The notes: generated by a model not told the origin, from the letters alone. 41,016 bases of DNA from Fervidicella metallireducens AeB (GCF_000601455.1 NZ_AZQP01000025.1:1-41016); one strand, 5' to 3'. Counted from the first letter of the stretch, positions 27,619-36,891 are shown. Program-made: numbers and translations.

Positions 27619-27692
27619 TCTTGCATATATTTTGCAGGACATTATTTATTAGATTGAATTTATAGAATTATTAGAATATTATATATGCAAGA
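27619..27692. repeat. Pair of 12-base inverted repeats in the hydrogenase leader
   Basis: TCTTGCATATAT at 27619-27630 is the exact complement of ATATATGCAAGA at 27681-27692, with 50 bases between. It could be a long-range RNA stem in the hydC leader or a pair of sites for a DNA-looping regulator. No family is assigned. Confidence 0.5.
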
Positions 27693-27800
27693 ATTCTTTC
27701 ACATATAGACATAATAAAATACATATAAAATTACCAATTACGACATATTTTCGTCTTCATCGATATCTTCTTATATGCATTTACTCTCTATGCTAATGCT

Positions 27801-27809
27801 ATTATATCA
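27801..27809 (-). promoter_or_regulatory. Possible promoter of the hydrogenase operon
   Basis: A perfect -10 box TATAAT (27801-27806) with the extended TGA just upstream, on the minus strand. No good -35 is seen. It would give a leader of about 240 bases that contains the inverted repeat and the Rex-like site. Confidence 0.4.
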
Positions 27810-28093
27810 AAATATCAACTGTAATAGAACACAAAAAATCTATTATATTCGTAATAAAATTGTTAATTTTAATTAATAGTTAAAATATTCTCAAATTGCT
27901 GAATTTTTTATTTTTATTTAATCGATTAAGTTAATGGATTTATTTTTATATTTATTACGTTATTTAGACACATAACTGCATATTTTATTGTGAATTTCAA
28001 CATATTTTCCTTCACTTTTTTAACATTATGAACTGAATTGTTTGTGATGTATTTAACATGATTAATTTCATATTTTTATGCTCCATAAAAAAA

Positions 28094-28131
28094 GACTGCA
28101 TGATTTTTTTTACTCTACTTTACATGCAGCC
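28094..28131 (-). terminator. Terminator of the AI-2E-type exporter gene
   Basis: A 9-base-pair stem (GGCTGCATG/CATGCAGTC, one G-U pair) followed on the minus strand by TTTTTTTA. It lies 18 bases past the stop codon. Confidence 0.8.
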
Positions 28132-28148
28132 GCTATTATTAATTTATC

Positions 28149-29246
28149 TTATATATTTCCCTTTAAGCTTAGCCTTTTATTTATTAGCTCCTCATAGTAC
28201 ATCTTTATTATCGCCATAACCGGCACTGCAAAGAACATTCCAATAACCCCAAAACTTTCTCCTCCAACTACAATAGCTACTATTATCCAAAATGGTTTAA
28301 GACCGACTTTATCTCCTAAAATCTTTGGTGCTATCCACCATGCATGAAATTGTTCTAAAATCAATATAAAGATTAACACCCAGATTGCCTTAATAGGACT
28401 GTAAAATAATGTTATTGCAACTGCTATTGCCATGCCTATAATTGGTCCAAAATAAGGTATTAAATTTGCTAATCCAAAAAGTAAACCAATTAAGAAACTG
28501 TATGGTGCTTTTATTAAAATTAATCCTATAAAACAAATAATTCCCATAATTACTGAATCTAGAATCTTACCTGTAAGATAACCTGAAAAAATTGTATCGA
28601 TGCTTTTAATAAAGGTAATTATTTTATTTGCCTTTGAAATGCTAAAGAAGGCATTTATACTTCTTTTTACTCCCTTTAAAATGCTTTCTTTTTCTATTAA
28701 CATATAAACTGAAATTATAAGGCCAATAATAAATTTCAAAAGCTCTGATGTAAATCCTATCAGTTTTGCTAAAATAATATTTAAAGACTCATCTAAAAAA
28801 TTCTTTGAACTTTCAATAAAATAGTCAACATTATCTAATGCATATTGGGTTACTCCATATTTTTCCAAAAGATTTGCATCTGATATTTTTTTTATTAAAA
28901 ATTCCTTTGTATTATTTATATAGTCAGGAAGATTTTCTAAAATCTCTGCACTATTTGAAACAACCTTTGGAGTTATAATAGTTATTGAAAGTATTGTTAT
29001 TCCAATTACTACAAAGTATACAACAAGTATTGAAATTGCCCGGTTAAATTTAAATTTACTCTGTAGATATTTCATAAAAGGATTTAGTAAATATGCTATT
29101 AAAAAGGCCCACAATAGAGGACTTATTAAGGATAACACTACATTCATCAATTCCACAACAACTTTTATGTTATCAATTATTTTATAAAAGATAATTGATA
29201 TTAGAATGATTGATAATATCTTTAAATACTGCATCCTGTCATTCAT
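28149..29246 (-). CDS. AI-2E family (UPF0118) membrane transporter
   Basis: A 365-residue membrane protein with about seven to eight helices in the PurR-regulated permease/UPF0118 family (LWAFLIAYLLNPFMKYL, ANLIPYFGPIIGMAIAV, FHAWWIAPKILGDKVGLKPF, FFAVPVMAIIKMYYE). Members include proposed AI-2 exporters, YtvI-like proteins and Na+/H+ antiporters, so the substrate cannot be set from sequence. It stands alone between terminators and is not coupled to the signalling gene upstream. Confidence 0.9.
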   Translation of the reverse strand: MNDRMQYLKILSIILISIIFYKIIDNIKVVVELMNVVLSLISPLLWAFLIAYLLNPFMKYLQSKFKFNRAISILVVYFVVIGITILSITIITPKVVSNSAEILENLPDYINNTKEFLIKKISDANLLEKYGVTQYALDNVDYFIESSKNFLDESLNIILAKLIGFTSELLKFIIGLIISVYMLIEKESILKGVKRSINAFFSISKANKIITFIKSIDTIFSGYLTGKILDSVIMGIICFIGLILIKAPYSFLIGLLFGLANLIPYFGPIIGMAIAVAITLFYSPIKAIWVLIFILILEQFHAWWIAPKILGDKVGLKPFWIIVAIVVGGESFGVIGMFFAVPVMAIIKMYYEELINKRLSLKGNI

Positions 29247-29337
29247 AATTCATTCTCCTTTGTTTATTCACTATACTTCAATATACTTAATTATAACATC
29301 AATCATATACTTTGTAATTATTATGTAAACAAAATAA

Positions 29338-29355
29338 CCGCTGTTTTAACAGCGG
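29338..29355 (-). terminator. Terminator of the giant signalling gene
   Basis: CCGCTGT/ACAGCGG stem with a 4-base loop, starting directly after the stop codon, followed on the minus strand by TTATTTTGTTT. Confidence 0.75.
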
Positions 29356-32300
29356 CTATAATATTGCAGATACAATATCTCCCAAAGTTTTAATATAGTT
29401 ATATTCTGATGATTTATATTCCTTTAATTTTGAAGGTACAGTCAAATACAATATTCCCTTAAGCTCATTTGATTTAATCAAAGGTAAAACCACAACCGAA
29501 TTAAAATTTGGTAACCCGCTGATTGAATCATAATCAATAACCTTGTCCCAATCAATACCATGTATTCCTTGTTTACTGCTGATTATTGACTGAAGTAATT
29601 CCTCGTTATAGCACCTTCCTTCAAGCCAATCATTCTCATAAATTTTCCTGCAATATGATTTAGCTACTTCATTATCCTTGACTAAAAATAACATGCCATA
29701 CTGAGACTCAGTAATTTCTACTATTCTTCCTAACAGATTATATATTTTTTCTTCAAAGTCATCTCCATTTTTTATCATTTCTATTAATTCAACCATAACA
29801 AGAACATTTCTTGAATCCTGTACAGGATTGCCTGTAATTATTCCTGTTAACTTGTCAGTTCCACTGGTTCTGCCTGAGTATTCTTCATCCCACAAGATAC
29901 AGCGATTTCTCCCAGATTCCTTCGCTACATAAAGGGCTTTATCGACTTTCTCTATCAGCTCTTCTCTCCACCTGCCATGGGTTGGATATGTTGCAATACC
30001 CATACTTGCTGTTACAGAAAATTTGCTTCCTAATATTTTTTCATCTTCAATTTTACTCCTTAAACGCTCTGCTATATCAAAGGCTTCATTTGAATCTGTA
30101 CATGGAAGAACAACAATAAATTCCTCTCCCCCGTATCTATAACACATATCCCCTCTTCTTATGTTATTCATTATAATTTTACACACATTAGCAAGTACTT
30201 CATCCCCTGTTTGATGTCCATAAGTATCATTTACTTTTTTAAAATGGTCTATATCAAACATAATCAAAGAAAAGGTAGTATGCATCTTTTCTGCATTTTG
30301 TATAAGAAGCTCTAGTGTATCCTCTAAATACTTTCTAGTATACACCCCTGTAAGTTTATCTATATTTGATGTTAAAATCAGGTTGTATTTATCTACCATG
30401 CAAGCTACTAACCCTGTTAATTCTTTACACTTTTTAAGACTCTTTTGATTAAAATTATTTATCACCCTATCCGACTCTAGATAGATGTGTCCCATCACAC
30501 TGCTAATCCTGTTTGTATAAGCCATATCTCTATCAAATTTAAGCAAAATGGGAATACACATTACAGACTTTAATGTATCATCTGAATTTAAATATCTGTT
30601 ATTGTAATCCCTTAATTGGCTTTCCGTTAGTACTATGCTCTCCTTCAGTTCGCTTACTTTCTTGAATATACTGTTGTCCCTTGGCAAAGATAAGTTTTCG
30701 TTGCTTGATGCTATTATATTTATGTTATCCCCTATATTCTGTTGGACAATTAAACATCTTGTAGCTAAAGTTATTTTAGCAAGGTACTTAGAAATCCACT
30801 CAAGGTTTTTCAAGGGGTCCTGATGCATATTAGCCACAATGTCCCTTACACTGTTAGCTTTAAAGGGCATAGTAGTATCGTACATTTCCATTGCCGACCT
30901 AATAAAATATCTGTTGGATAAAATATCTATAATATCTTCAAAACCTAAAATCTTATCTATATCTTCCTTTGTCACATCAAAGGAACAAGCTGCTTCATTC
31001 AACTCATCAAGGATAATTGAATTTCCCCTTTGTTTTATCAGCCTGATTTTATTAAATGGAACAAACAGTTTATGAAATTTGATATAATCAACCCTCTTAC
31101 TATTTGGAACTAAATTTAATAACTCTCTTACATTTTCACAGGATTCAAAATAGTAGTTTATTGAATTAAAATAATTGTTATTATCTAAATAATAATTTCC
31201 TATTTCAAAGTTAATCTTCCATAAAAACTGCTTTATGTTCTTTTGTTTTGCTGTTTCAAGAGCATTTATCAAATATTTTAATTTATAGGTTTTATCGCTA
31301 AGGATTCCCTTTAAAAACAGATATTTAACCTTCAGATATTCTATCTGCTGAAATTTGCTTATATTCTCATACTCTTTTAAAATACTTCCTGCCATTTCAA
31401 CTAAATTCTTATCATATAGCAATAAACAAAGATCAAGTATTATATTAAATTGGTCCAGATATGAAACATATTTTTTACTTAAACTTAAGATTATTGTTAC
31501 AGAGTTCTTTATTTCACTTAATTTATTAGTTTTTACAATGTTAGCTCTTTCTCTAATGATTTCCGTATTCCACTTTGTTTTAAAATCAAATTTATCAGCT
31601 TTTTCAATTGCCAAGTCTGCATTTTTAAAAGTCTTGTCTATATCCCCTAATTGATAAAATAGCTCTGCACCTATAGCATAATAATCTATTATTTCACTTG
31701 GATAAACATGATTTTTACTTACTAACTCCTTAGCTAGTTTATAATAATGATTTGCCTCCTTTAAATTACCTGTCTTTATGCAAACTTCACATATATGTAT
31801 ATAACAATAAAATAAATTATCAATAAACTCCATATTAATTGATTTATCTATGCTCTCTTTGAAGAAGAAATATGAACGATCATATTTCATCATGCTGCAA
31901 TAAGTTGAAGCAATGTTAGTTAAAGCTAAAATCTCAGACTTAAGTATATGGTTTGCTTCGCTGATTTCTTTAACCTGCAGGAAATATCTTAGTGCTTCCT
32001 CATCGTTCATGTAATAATCAGCATAAATTCCACCTATATTGTTAAGCACCATTACCTTATAATTATAATCTCCAGCCATTTCAAAATACATCAGGCTTTT
32101 ATCAAAATGAATAACGGCTTTGTCAATCTCATGCATATAAACATAAGCATCCCCTAGGGATTTATGAAATTTTCCTCTGAAGGTTACAAGATTTTCAGGA
32201 CATATTTCAAGGCACTCTTTACATATTTCAATCGTTCGTGTATAGTCCCCTTTTCTCATTGCAACTACACACTTTATATGCATACTATCTAAATAACCAT

Positions 32301-34764
32301 TTAAATCAAATGAAATTTTTAAAATCTCATCAATTTCATTCAAGGTTTCAATAACCTTTAATATATCATTTTTATCCAGATAAATTCTTGATTTTAAAAT
32401 CAATGCGTCAATTTTATAGCTATGCTTTGACGTCTCAGTTGAAAGTTTATTCGCCAAATCACATGCATTAGAAGCTTCTTTAACATCACCTATATCGTAG
32501 TAAATCTTTCCTGTTTTTAATAGCAATTCGATCTTATAGTCATCCTTACTATCATCAGAAAATAAGCTGATTGCCTTACTATAGTTTTTTATAGCATCAT
32601 ATCTGTTTCGAAGCTTTTCCATTTTTTCTGCATTCTTCACACAATATTTAATTGCACCTTCATAATTTCCAGCCATCTCTAAGTGGGTAATAAGCTCATT
32701 GTTTGTTTCGTAGTCATCGATATAGTTTTGTTCTAATATATCTGCAGCTCTTTGATGTTTAGTTTTCTTTTCGTCATCCTTTACCCTGCTATAAATAAGA
32801 TTTTTAAGTACCTTATTGTTAAAATCAAAGGCAAATCCTTTATCTTCAATTTTCTTACATATTATACCTCTGGATATCAAGTATTGCAGAGAATTCTTTA
32901 TCTCTTCACTGCTGCCTTCAACCAACTTTTCTAAAACTTCAAAAAGAACTGCTTCTGTAAAAATTGAAATACTTGTAAGTATGTCTAAACTCAATCCATC
33001 CAATTCTTTTATTTGATTTTGCAATATCTGTTCCAATGTTGAAGGAATAAGGATTTCCCTATAATCATCATATGAAGTAGTCCAGTTTCCAGTGAAGTCA
33101 TCTATATAAACATAGCCTTTGTTAAAACAATATTTAACAGCTTCCTCTAAAAACAATGGGTTTCCAAAGACAACAGAATTTAAAGTAGAAGAAAAATTTT
33201 TAGGTACATATGATATTCCAAGTATATTTTTTACCATCATACCAGCTTCATCATCGTTTAATGAATGTATTGGCATATCCAGTGTATGAACTTTATCAGT
33301 TTTCTTTAAAAAGCCACTGAATTTAGGGCTGAAATAATATTCCCCATCATTATAAGCTGCTACAACAATTACATTTTTGTTTTTATAATTTCTTGTATAA
33401 ATATAATCCAAAATTTCAATTGATAAATCATCAATTAAATGTATATCATCTATCAGAACAACTAAAGTTTTCCCCTTTACAAATTCCGAAATAAATCCAT
33501 AGATATTATTCAAAAGCTTTATTTTTTCTTTTTCATTGGATAAATATTCTGCTTCAATCATGTGTTGCTGCTCATCTAACTCAGGAATCAATTTACATAG
33601 ATACTGCTTGTATTTTTCTATCAATTCCTTATCACATTCTAAAATACAATTCTTTAATATTTCAGCAAAAACCATTTGATTATTACCTTTATTGTTATCG
33701 ATGTAATAGTATATCTTTGTATTTCTAAATCTTAAAATATGCTTTATTTCCTTTAGTAATCTTGTTTTACCTATTCCTGTTTCACCATGTACAAAAACCC
33801 ATTTGCCATGTGCTTTGTGTTGTTCAACGGATTCAAATACATTTAGTATCTGTTCTAACTCATATTTTCTTCCTGACATCTTCGTCTTAAAGGAAAGTTT
33901 CTCTAATAGAGGCTTGTTAAAAGATTTAAATTCCTTATAAAAAACAGAATTTATTTCTCCTATGCACTCACATATGTTTTTAAATCTTTTATCTTTATCA
34001 GGATCTATCATCTTCTCAACAATAGGAATTATTTTGTCTATAAACCTTTTGCTTTCTTCATTCATTTGCTGTTTCTGTATATTTAATTTAATGTCTTCTA
34101 TCTTGATTTTATTATCATCAGCAGCAAAAACGTTTATTTTGCATAAAACCAAAAGCAAGACACCAAGTGAATAAATATCCGATGATATTGAAGCATCGTA
34201 ATTAAGTAATAGTTCCGGTGCTTTAAAAACTGTTTGACCGGTCTTATCTAGCCAAGGGTTAGTAGTTTCCAGCTTAACTGTTGCCAAATCCTTAAAGGTA
34301 ATTCTCCAACCACCATTATTATAATTTAGCATTATATTATTTAAATTTATTTCGCCATAAATAAAGCCTTTTTTGTGCAAATAGTTAACCGTTTCACTTA
34401 TTTGGGAAAAAATAACTAATATCTCATTCTGGTTGATATTTTTAATTTTTTCAAAAATATCACAACTCCAAGAATTATTTTGGCGTGTAAAATAGTACAA
34501 ATTATTTTTTACAAGTTTATTATCAATAAATCTAACAGTACCAAATTTATGCAACTTAATTATGTTGGGATGATCTATATTTGTTAGATTTATAAATTCA
34601 TCTATGTAAAAGTTCTTTAAATTCTCCGTTAAATGCTCTGGATTTATAAGTGTTAATTCCATCTGCTCCATATCTTTTTTTATATCGTTAACATAATAAG
34701 TTGCATATATTGGATTCTGATTTATTTGGTTTATTACTCTGTATCTGTTATTGATAATCTGCAC
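29356..34764 (-). CDS. Giant signalling protein: degenerate protein kinase, AAA ATPase, TPR, GAF, GGDEF and GAF domains
   Basis: An 1802-residue cytoplasmic protein. Residues 1-280 have a protein-kinase fold, with an APE motif at 182-184 and SDIYSLGVLL at 195-204. The catalytic loop, however, reads YGEINLNN instead of HRDxKxxN, the DFG site is DLA (159-161), and no glycine loop or VAIK lysine is visible, so it is probably a pseudokinase. An AAA-type ATPase follows (Walker A GETGIGKT at 327-334, Walker B LVVLIDDIH near 435). About 500 residues of TPR-like helices then precede a GAF-like region (about 1300-1450). The diguanylate cyclase domain has active-site GGEEF near 1543, an RxxD inhibitory site (RRGD) five residues before it, and FDIDHFKKVND. 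A last GAF-like domain ends the protein. It probably makes c-di-GMP under control of the upstream sensors. The start is GTG 34764 with GGTGGTGA upstream. Confidence 0.92.
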   Translation of the reverse strand: MQIINNRYRVINQINQNPIYATYYVNDIKKDMEQMELTLINPEHLTENLKNFYIDEFINLTNIDHPNIIKLHKFGTVRFIDNKLVKNNLYYFTRQNNSWSCDIFEKIKNINQNEILVIFSQISETVNYLHKKGFIYGEINLNNIMLNYNNGGWRITFKDLATVKLETTNPWLDKTGQTVFKAPELLLNYDASISSDIYSLGVLLLVLCKINVFAADDNKIKIEDIKLNIQKQQMNEESKRFIDKIIPIVEKMIDPDKDKRFKNICECIGEINSVFYKEFKSFNKPLLEKLSFKTKMSGRKYELEQILNVFESVEQHKAHGKWVFVHGETGIGKTRLLKEIKHILRFRNTKIYYYIDNNKGNNQMVFAEILKNCILECDKELIEKYKQYLCKLIPELDEQQHMIEAEYLSNEKEKIKLLNNIYGFISEFVKGKTLVVLIDDIHLIDDLSIEILDYIYTRNYKNKNVIVVAAYNDGEYYFSPKFSGFLKKTDKVHTLDMPIHSLNDDEAGMMVKNILGISYVPKNFSSTLNSVVFGNPLFLEEAVKYCFNKGYVYIDDFTGNWTTSYDDYREILIPSTLEQILQNQIKELDGLSLDILTSISIFTEAVLFEVLEKLVEGSSEEIKNSLQYLISRGIICKKIEDKGFAFDFNNKVLKNLIYSRVKDDEKKTKHQRAADILEQNYIDDYETNNELITHLEMAGNYEGAIKYCVKNAEKMEKLRNRYDAIKNYSKAISLFSDDSKDDYKIELLLKTGKIYYDIGDVKEASNACDLANKLSTETSKHSYKIDALILKSRIYLDKNDILKVIETLNEIDEILKISFDLNGYLDSMHIKCVVAMRKGDYTRTIEICKECLEICPENLVTFRGKFHKSLGDAYVYMHEIDKAVIHFDKSLMYFEMAGDYNYKVMVLNNIGGIYADYYMNDEEALRYFLQVKEISEANHILKSEILALTNIASTYCSMMKYDRSYFFFKESIDKSINMEFIDNLFYCYIHICEVCIKTGNLKEANHYYKLAKELVSKNHVYPSEIIDYYAIGAELFYQLGDIDKTFKNADLAIEKADKFDFKTKWNTEIIRERANIVKTNKLSEIKNSVTIILSLSKKYVSYLDQFNIILDLCLLLYDKNLVEMAGSILKEYENISKFQQIEYLKVKYLFLKGILSDKTYKLKYLINALETAKQKNIKQFLWKINFEIGNYYLDNNNYFNSINYYFESCENVRELLNLVPNSKRVDYIKFHKLFVPFNKIRLIKQRGNSIILDELNEAACSFDVTKEDIDKILGFEDIIDILSNRYFIRSAMEMYDTTMPFKANSVRDIVANMHQDPLKNLEWISKYLAKITLATRCLIVQQNIGDNINIIASSNENLSLPRDNSIFKKVSELKESIVLTESQLRDYNNRYLNSDDTLKSVMCIPILLKFDRDMAYTNRISSVMGHIYLESDRVINNFNQKSLKKCKELTGLVACMVDKYNLILTSNIDKLTGVYTRKYLEDTLELLIQNAEKMHTTFSLIMFDIDHFKKVNDTYGHQTGDEVLANVCKIIMNNIRRGDMCYRYGGEEFIVVLPCTDSNEAFDIAERLRSKIEDEKILGSKFSVTASMGIATYPTHGRWREELIEKVDKALYVAKESGRNRCILWDEEYSGRTSGTDKLTGIITGNPVQDSRNVLVMVELIEMIKNGDDFEEKIYNLLGRIVEITESQYGMLFLVKDNEVAKSYCRKIYENDWLEGRCYNEELLQSIISSKQGIHGIDWDKVIDYDSISGLPNFNSVVVLPLIKSNELKGILYLTVPSKLKEYKSSEYNYIKTLGDIVSAIL

Positions 34765-34846
34765 TTTTCTTCACCACCAAAAAGTTATTAATAAAATTTT
34801 ATGTAAATATTTCTACATAATGATAAATTTTCCTTTTTTTCTTGCA

Positions 34847-34873
34847 AAAAATGACCTTCAAGAGGTCATTTTT
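34847..34873 (-). terminator. Terminator of the SEC-C protein gene
   Basis: A 10-base-pair stem (AAAAATGACC/GGTCATTTTT) with a 7-base loop, four bases past the stop codon. The 3' arm and following bases give TTTTTT on the minus strand. Confidence 0.8.
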
Positions 34874-34877
34874 GTTG

Positions 34878-35375
34878 CTACTTACCACAGCATTTTTTAT
34901 ATTTCTTTCCACTTCCACATGGACATGGCTCATTTCTTCCTGTCTTGTCTTCCTTTACAATGGTCTTTGTTGCATTGTACTGCTTTTTTATTTCCTTTCT
35001 TTTCTCAACAGTTAAAATATCATCCCATTCTTTTAACGTGTATAACCAGTCTGCCTGAGCATCAAGCATATTAAAATATAGTTTTTCAAAATCTATTTCT
35101 AGTTTAATTTCACTTTCTTCAGTTATACTATCTAAATCTATTTCCTGTTTTAAACTAGTATTTATACCTGAAAGGAAACCAGCAAAAGTTACCAAATCCA
35201 TTTTAAAGCCCTCTGCAAGTTCTGAAACCTTACCAGAAACTACTTCAAGCTTGTCCCCTAATATTTTCTGGTAAACCTTTTCCTCTGCAACAAAATAGCC
35301 TTCCCAAAATTCATCATATTCTTCCTGATCTCTTTCAATATTTACTAAATCCAACCACTTATCGTATAAACTCAT
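34878..35375 (-). CDS. SEC-C motif protein
   Basis: A soluble protein of 165 residues. The C-terminus has the zinc-binding SEC-C motif ([17 protein letters not shown]), as at the end of SecA. The N-terminal 130 residues are acidic and helical, with no recognised domain. The zinc motif may bind ribosomes, SecB-like partners or nucleic acid; the role is unknown. ATG 35375 with AAAGGAG upstream is preferred over the longer open frame to 35402. It has its own promoter (35430-35458) and terminator. Confidence 0.82.
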   Translation of the reverse strand: MSLYDKWLDLVNIERDQEEYDEFWEGYFVAEEKVYQKILGDKLEVVSGKVSELAEGFKMDLVTFAGFLSGINTSLKQEIDLDSITEESEIKLEIDFEKLYFNMLDAQADWLYTLKEWDDILTVEKRKEIKKQYNATKTIVKEDKTGRNEPCPCGSGKKYKKCCGK

Positions 35376-35429
35376 TTTCACTGCTCCTTTTGTAAAATTC
35401 ATTTGTAAATTTCATAAATATTATATCAT

Positions 35430-35458
35430 ATTATAATTAATTTTCATCAAAAATTCAA
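35430..35458 (-). promoter_or_regulatory. SigA-type promoter of the SEC-C gene
   Basis: -35 TTGAAT (35453-35458), 17-base spacer, -10 TATAAT (35430-35435), minus strand, 55 bases before the ATG. Confidence 0.65.
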
Positions 35459-35472
35459 TTTTAAATTTAAAA

Positions 35473-35497
35473 AACTAAGGCTATGTATGCCTTAGTT
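35473..35497 (-). terminator. Terminator of cbiMN
   Basis: A perfect 9-base-pair stem (AACTAAGGC/GCCTTAGTT) with a 7-base loop, followed by TTTTAAATTT on the minus strand, 17 bases past cbiN. Confidence 0.85.
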
Positions 35498-35514
35498 CTT
35501 TAATTAATTTTTAC

Positions 35515-35805
35515 TTATTTCCTGCAGCCTGCCTTTGATTGCAATTTCTTTTTTTTCCCAATATAATATCCTACGAAGCCTGCTCCAATTGCAGCTTGAA
35601 GCGCAAACAACATACTCTCTATTTCACCGGATGGTGGTGCCCAGACACTTTCAAACCATGGCTGATAGTCTTTATTAACCTCTGAAATAACGCCTTCTAT
35701 TTGACTATCTGCACCTGAAAATTCCCCAGCCCTTCCGCCTAATACTAATGATACTATAATAAGGGCTATACAGGCAGAAATAAGCATAATATTTTTTTTC
35801 TTCAT
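35515..35805 (-). CDS. cbiN: Cobalt ECF transporter small subunit CbiN
   Basis: A 96-residue membrane protein with two helices and a short extracellular loop between them (YQPWFESVWAPPSGEIESMLFALQAAIGAG). This is the CbiN signature; CbiN helps CbiM take up Co2+. It begins four bases after cbiM ends. A terminator follows at once, so the usual CbiQ and CbiO partners are not in this operon. Confidence 0.93.
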   Translation of the reverse strand: MKKKNIMLISACIALIIVSLVLGGRAGEFSGADSQIEGVISEVNKDYQPWFESVWAPPSGEIESMLFALQAAIGAGFVGYYIGKKKKLQSKAGCRK

Positions 35806-35809
35806 TATT

Positions 35810-36526
35810 TTACACCTCCCTGCTTAATATCTCTATTTCATCCTTTGAATATCTTTCGATAAAATTAAAAATCATTACAGTTACAATACCTTCAACTATT
35901 GCTAAGGGAACTTGAGTTAAGCCAAATATTGCAATAAATTTACCAAAGGAAGCTAAGATACCTCCATCTTTTGTTGGAAAAGCAAGTGCTAATTGCATAG
36001 AAGTTATGGTATATGTAGCTAAATCCCCCAATGCTGCTGCAAGGAAAACAGCCAAGGATTTATTTTTGTTTTTTAGTAATTTATAAATAAAGAAGGATAT
36101 TATTGGCCCTGCAATTGCCATGGAAAAAGCATTTGCACCAAGGGTAGTAAGTCCACCATGTGCAAGGAATATTGCCTGGAATAAAAGAACTAAAGAACCT
36201 ATTACAGCCATAGTGAATGGCCCAAAAATTATGGCTCCAAAGCCTGTACCTGTTGGATGTGAGCAGCTTCCAGTTACTGAAGGCAGTTTTAACGCAGAAA
36301 GAACAAAACAATATGCAGAAACAAGACCTAACAGCATTTTTAAATCTTTGTTAGACTGGGTTTGACTTTTAATTGACTTTATTCCCATTATTACAAATGG
36401 AGCACATAGTATAAAATAAAAAGCAGACCACTTAACAGGTAAAAATCCTTCTGCTATATGCATAGCACTGGCAGCAGTTGGAACTGCCATTAAGAGCAGT
36501 AATGAGTATAAAAGTTTTTTCTTCAT
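35810..36526 (-). CDS. cbiM: Cobalt ECF transporter substrate-binding subunit CbiM
   Basis: Membrane subunit that binds Co2+. A leader peptide ([21 protein letters not shown]) ends just before MHIAEGFLP, so cleavage would expose Met-His at the new N-terminus, the known metal-binding end of CbiM. Later segments are typical: [39 protein letters not shown] and [17 protein letters not shown]. The product has 238 residues. ATG 36526 has AGGGAGG upstream; an open frame to 36640 runs through the terminators and is not real. Expression is under a cobalamin riboswitch. Confidence 0.95.
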   Translation of the reverse strand: MKKKLLYSLLLLMAVPTAASAMHIAEGFLPVKWSAFYFILCAPFVIMGIKSIKSQTQSNKDLKMLLGLVSAYCFVLSALKLPSVTGSCSHPTGTGFGAIIFGPFTMAVIGSLVLLFQAIFLAHGGLTTLGANAFSMAIAGPIISFFIYKLLKNKNKSLAVFLAAALGDLATYTITSMQLALAFPTKDGGILASFGKFIAIFGLTQVPLAIVEGIVTVMIFNFIERYSKDEIEILSREV

Positions 36527-36555
36527 AATAAAACCTCCCTTAATAAATAAAAAAA

Positions 36556-36575
36556 CTTCGTATAGAACTACGAAG
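36556..36575 (-). terminator. Second (proximal) terminator in the cbiM leader
   Basis: A 7-base-pair stem (CTTCGTA/TACGAAG) with a 6-base loop, followed by TTTTTTTATT on the minus strand, 30 bases before cbiM. It lies downstream of the riboswitch terminator, so the leader has two in series. Confidence 0.75.
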
Positions 36576-36613
36576 GACAAAAACAAATATTTTTCATAAT
36601 CATAGCTATAAAA

Positions 36614-36636
36614 AATCCCGCCAAAAAGGCAGGATT
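36614..36636 (-). terminator. First terminator of the cobalamin riboswitch leader
   Basis: A 9-base-pair stem (AATCCTGCC/GGCGGGATT, one G-U pair) with a 5-base T loop, then TTTTTTATAG on the minus strand. Its 5' arm resembles the conserved ACCTGCC of the riboswitch core. It is the likely expression platform: cobalamin binding favours termination. Confidence 0.85.
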
Positions 36637-36689
36637 CCACATAACTATCTCATCATGGTTTCCCTTCCCTCCGAAGTTCCATTTTCTGC

Positions 36690-36833
36690 TTTAGGCAGGT
36701 CTCCTGGCTGACGGGTCATCCTCCACCATCCTTCCCGGTTTCCCAGTGGATCTGGCTTTGTCTCCGTATACAGTAGCGGGGGCTGCAGTGGATTTTCACC
36801 ACTTTCCCTATTAAACCTAATCAGGTGCCTAAA
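36690..36833 (-). ncRNA. Cobalamin (B12) riboswitch controlling cbiMN
   Basis: On the minus strand I read, in order: P1 5' strand TTTAGGCA, AGGGAAAGTGGTGAAAATCC, ACTGCAGCCCCCGCTACTG, TCCACTGGGAA, GGGAAGG, then the B12 box GTCAGCCAGGAGACCTGCC and the P1 3' strand TGCCTAAA. These are the conserved blocks of adenosylcobalamin riboswitches in the right order. Two terminators follow before cbiM, so high cobalamin should shut off cobalt uptake. Confidence 0.96.
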
Positions 36834-36862
36834 ACATATTATTCAGTTTTCTCTTAAATATA

Positions 36863-36891
36863 ATTATAAACTTTTGCACTACAATATACAA
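36863..36891 (-). promoter_or_regulatory. Promoter of the riboswitch-cbiMN transcript
   Basis: -35 TTGTAT (36886-36891), 17-base spacer, -10 TATAAT (36863-36868), minus strand. The start is predicted near 36856, just before the aptamer. Confidence 0.65.

Larger units (their letters stand above)
27588..28093. other. Long AT-rich intergenic region upstream of the hydrogenase operon
   Basis: About 500 bases with no believable ORF on either strand. It holds a widely spaced inverted repeat (27619-27692) and a possible extended -10 promoter (27801-27809). Nothing else was recognised. Confidence 0.6.

Noticed and set aside
29356-34764. c-di-GMP riboswitch near the GGDEF gene
   Set aside because: No stretch resembling the conserved core of the c-di-GMP-I riboswitch was found on either strand in the flanking regions.
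34801-34818. Palindrome-like ATGTA...TACAT before the giant signalling gene
   Set aside because: Only the five outer bases pair and the centre does not, so it is not convincing as an operator.
34751-35074. Plus-strand open frame of 107 codons
   Set aside because: It lies across the start of the giant signalling gene, a terminator and the SEC-C gene, and lacks a ribosome binding site and any family motif.
36527-36640. Longer N-terminus for CbiM
   Set aside because: The extra 38 codons run through both terminators; the ATG at 36526 has a strong ribosome binding site and begins a proper leader peptide.
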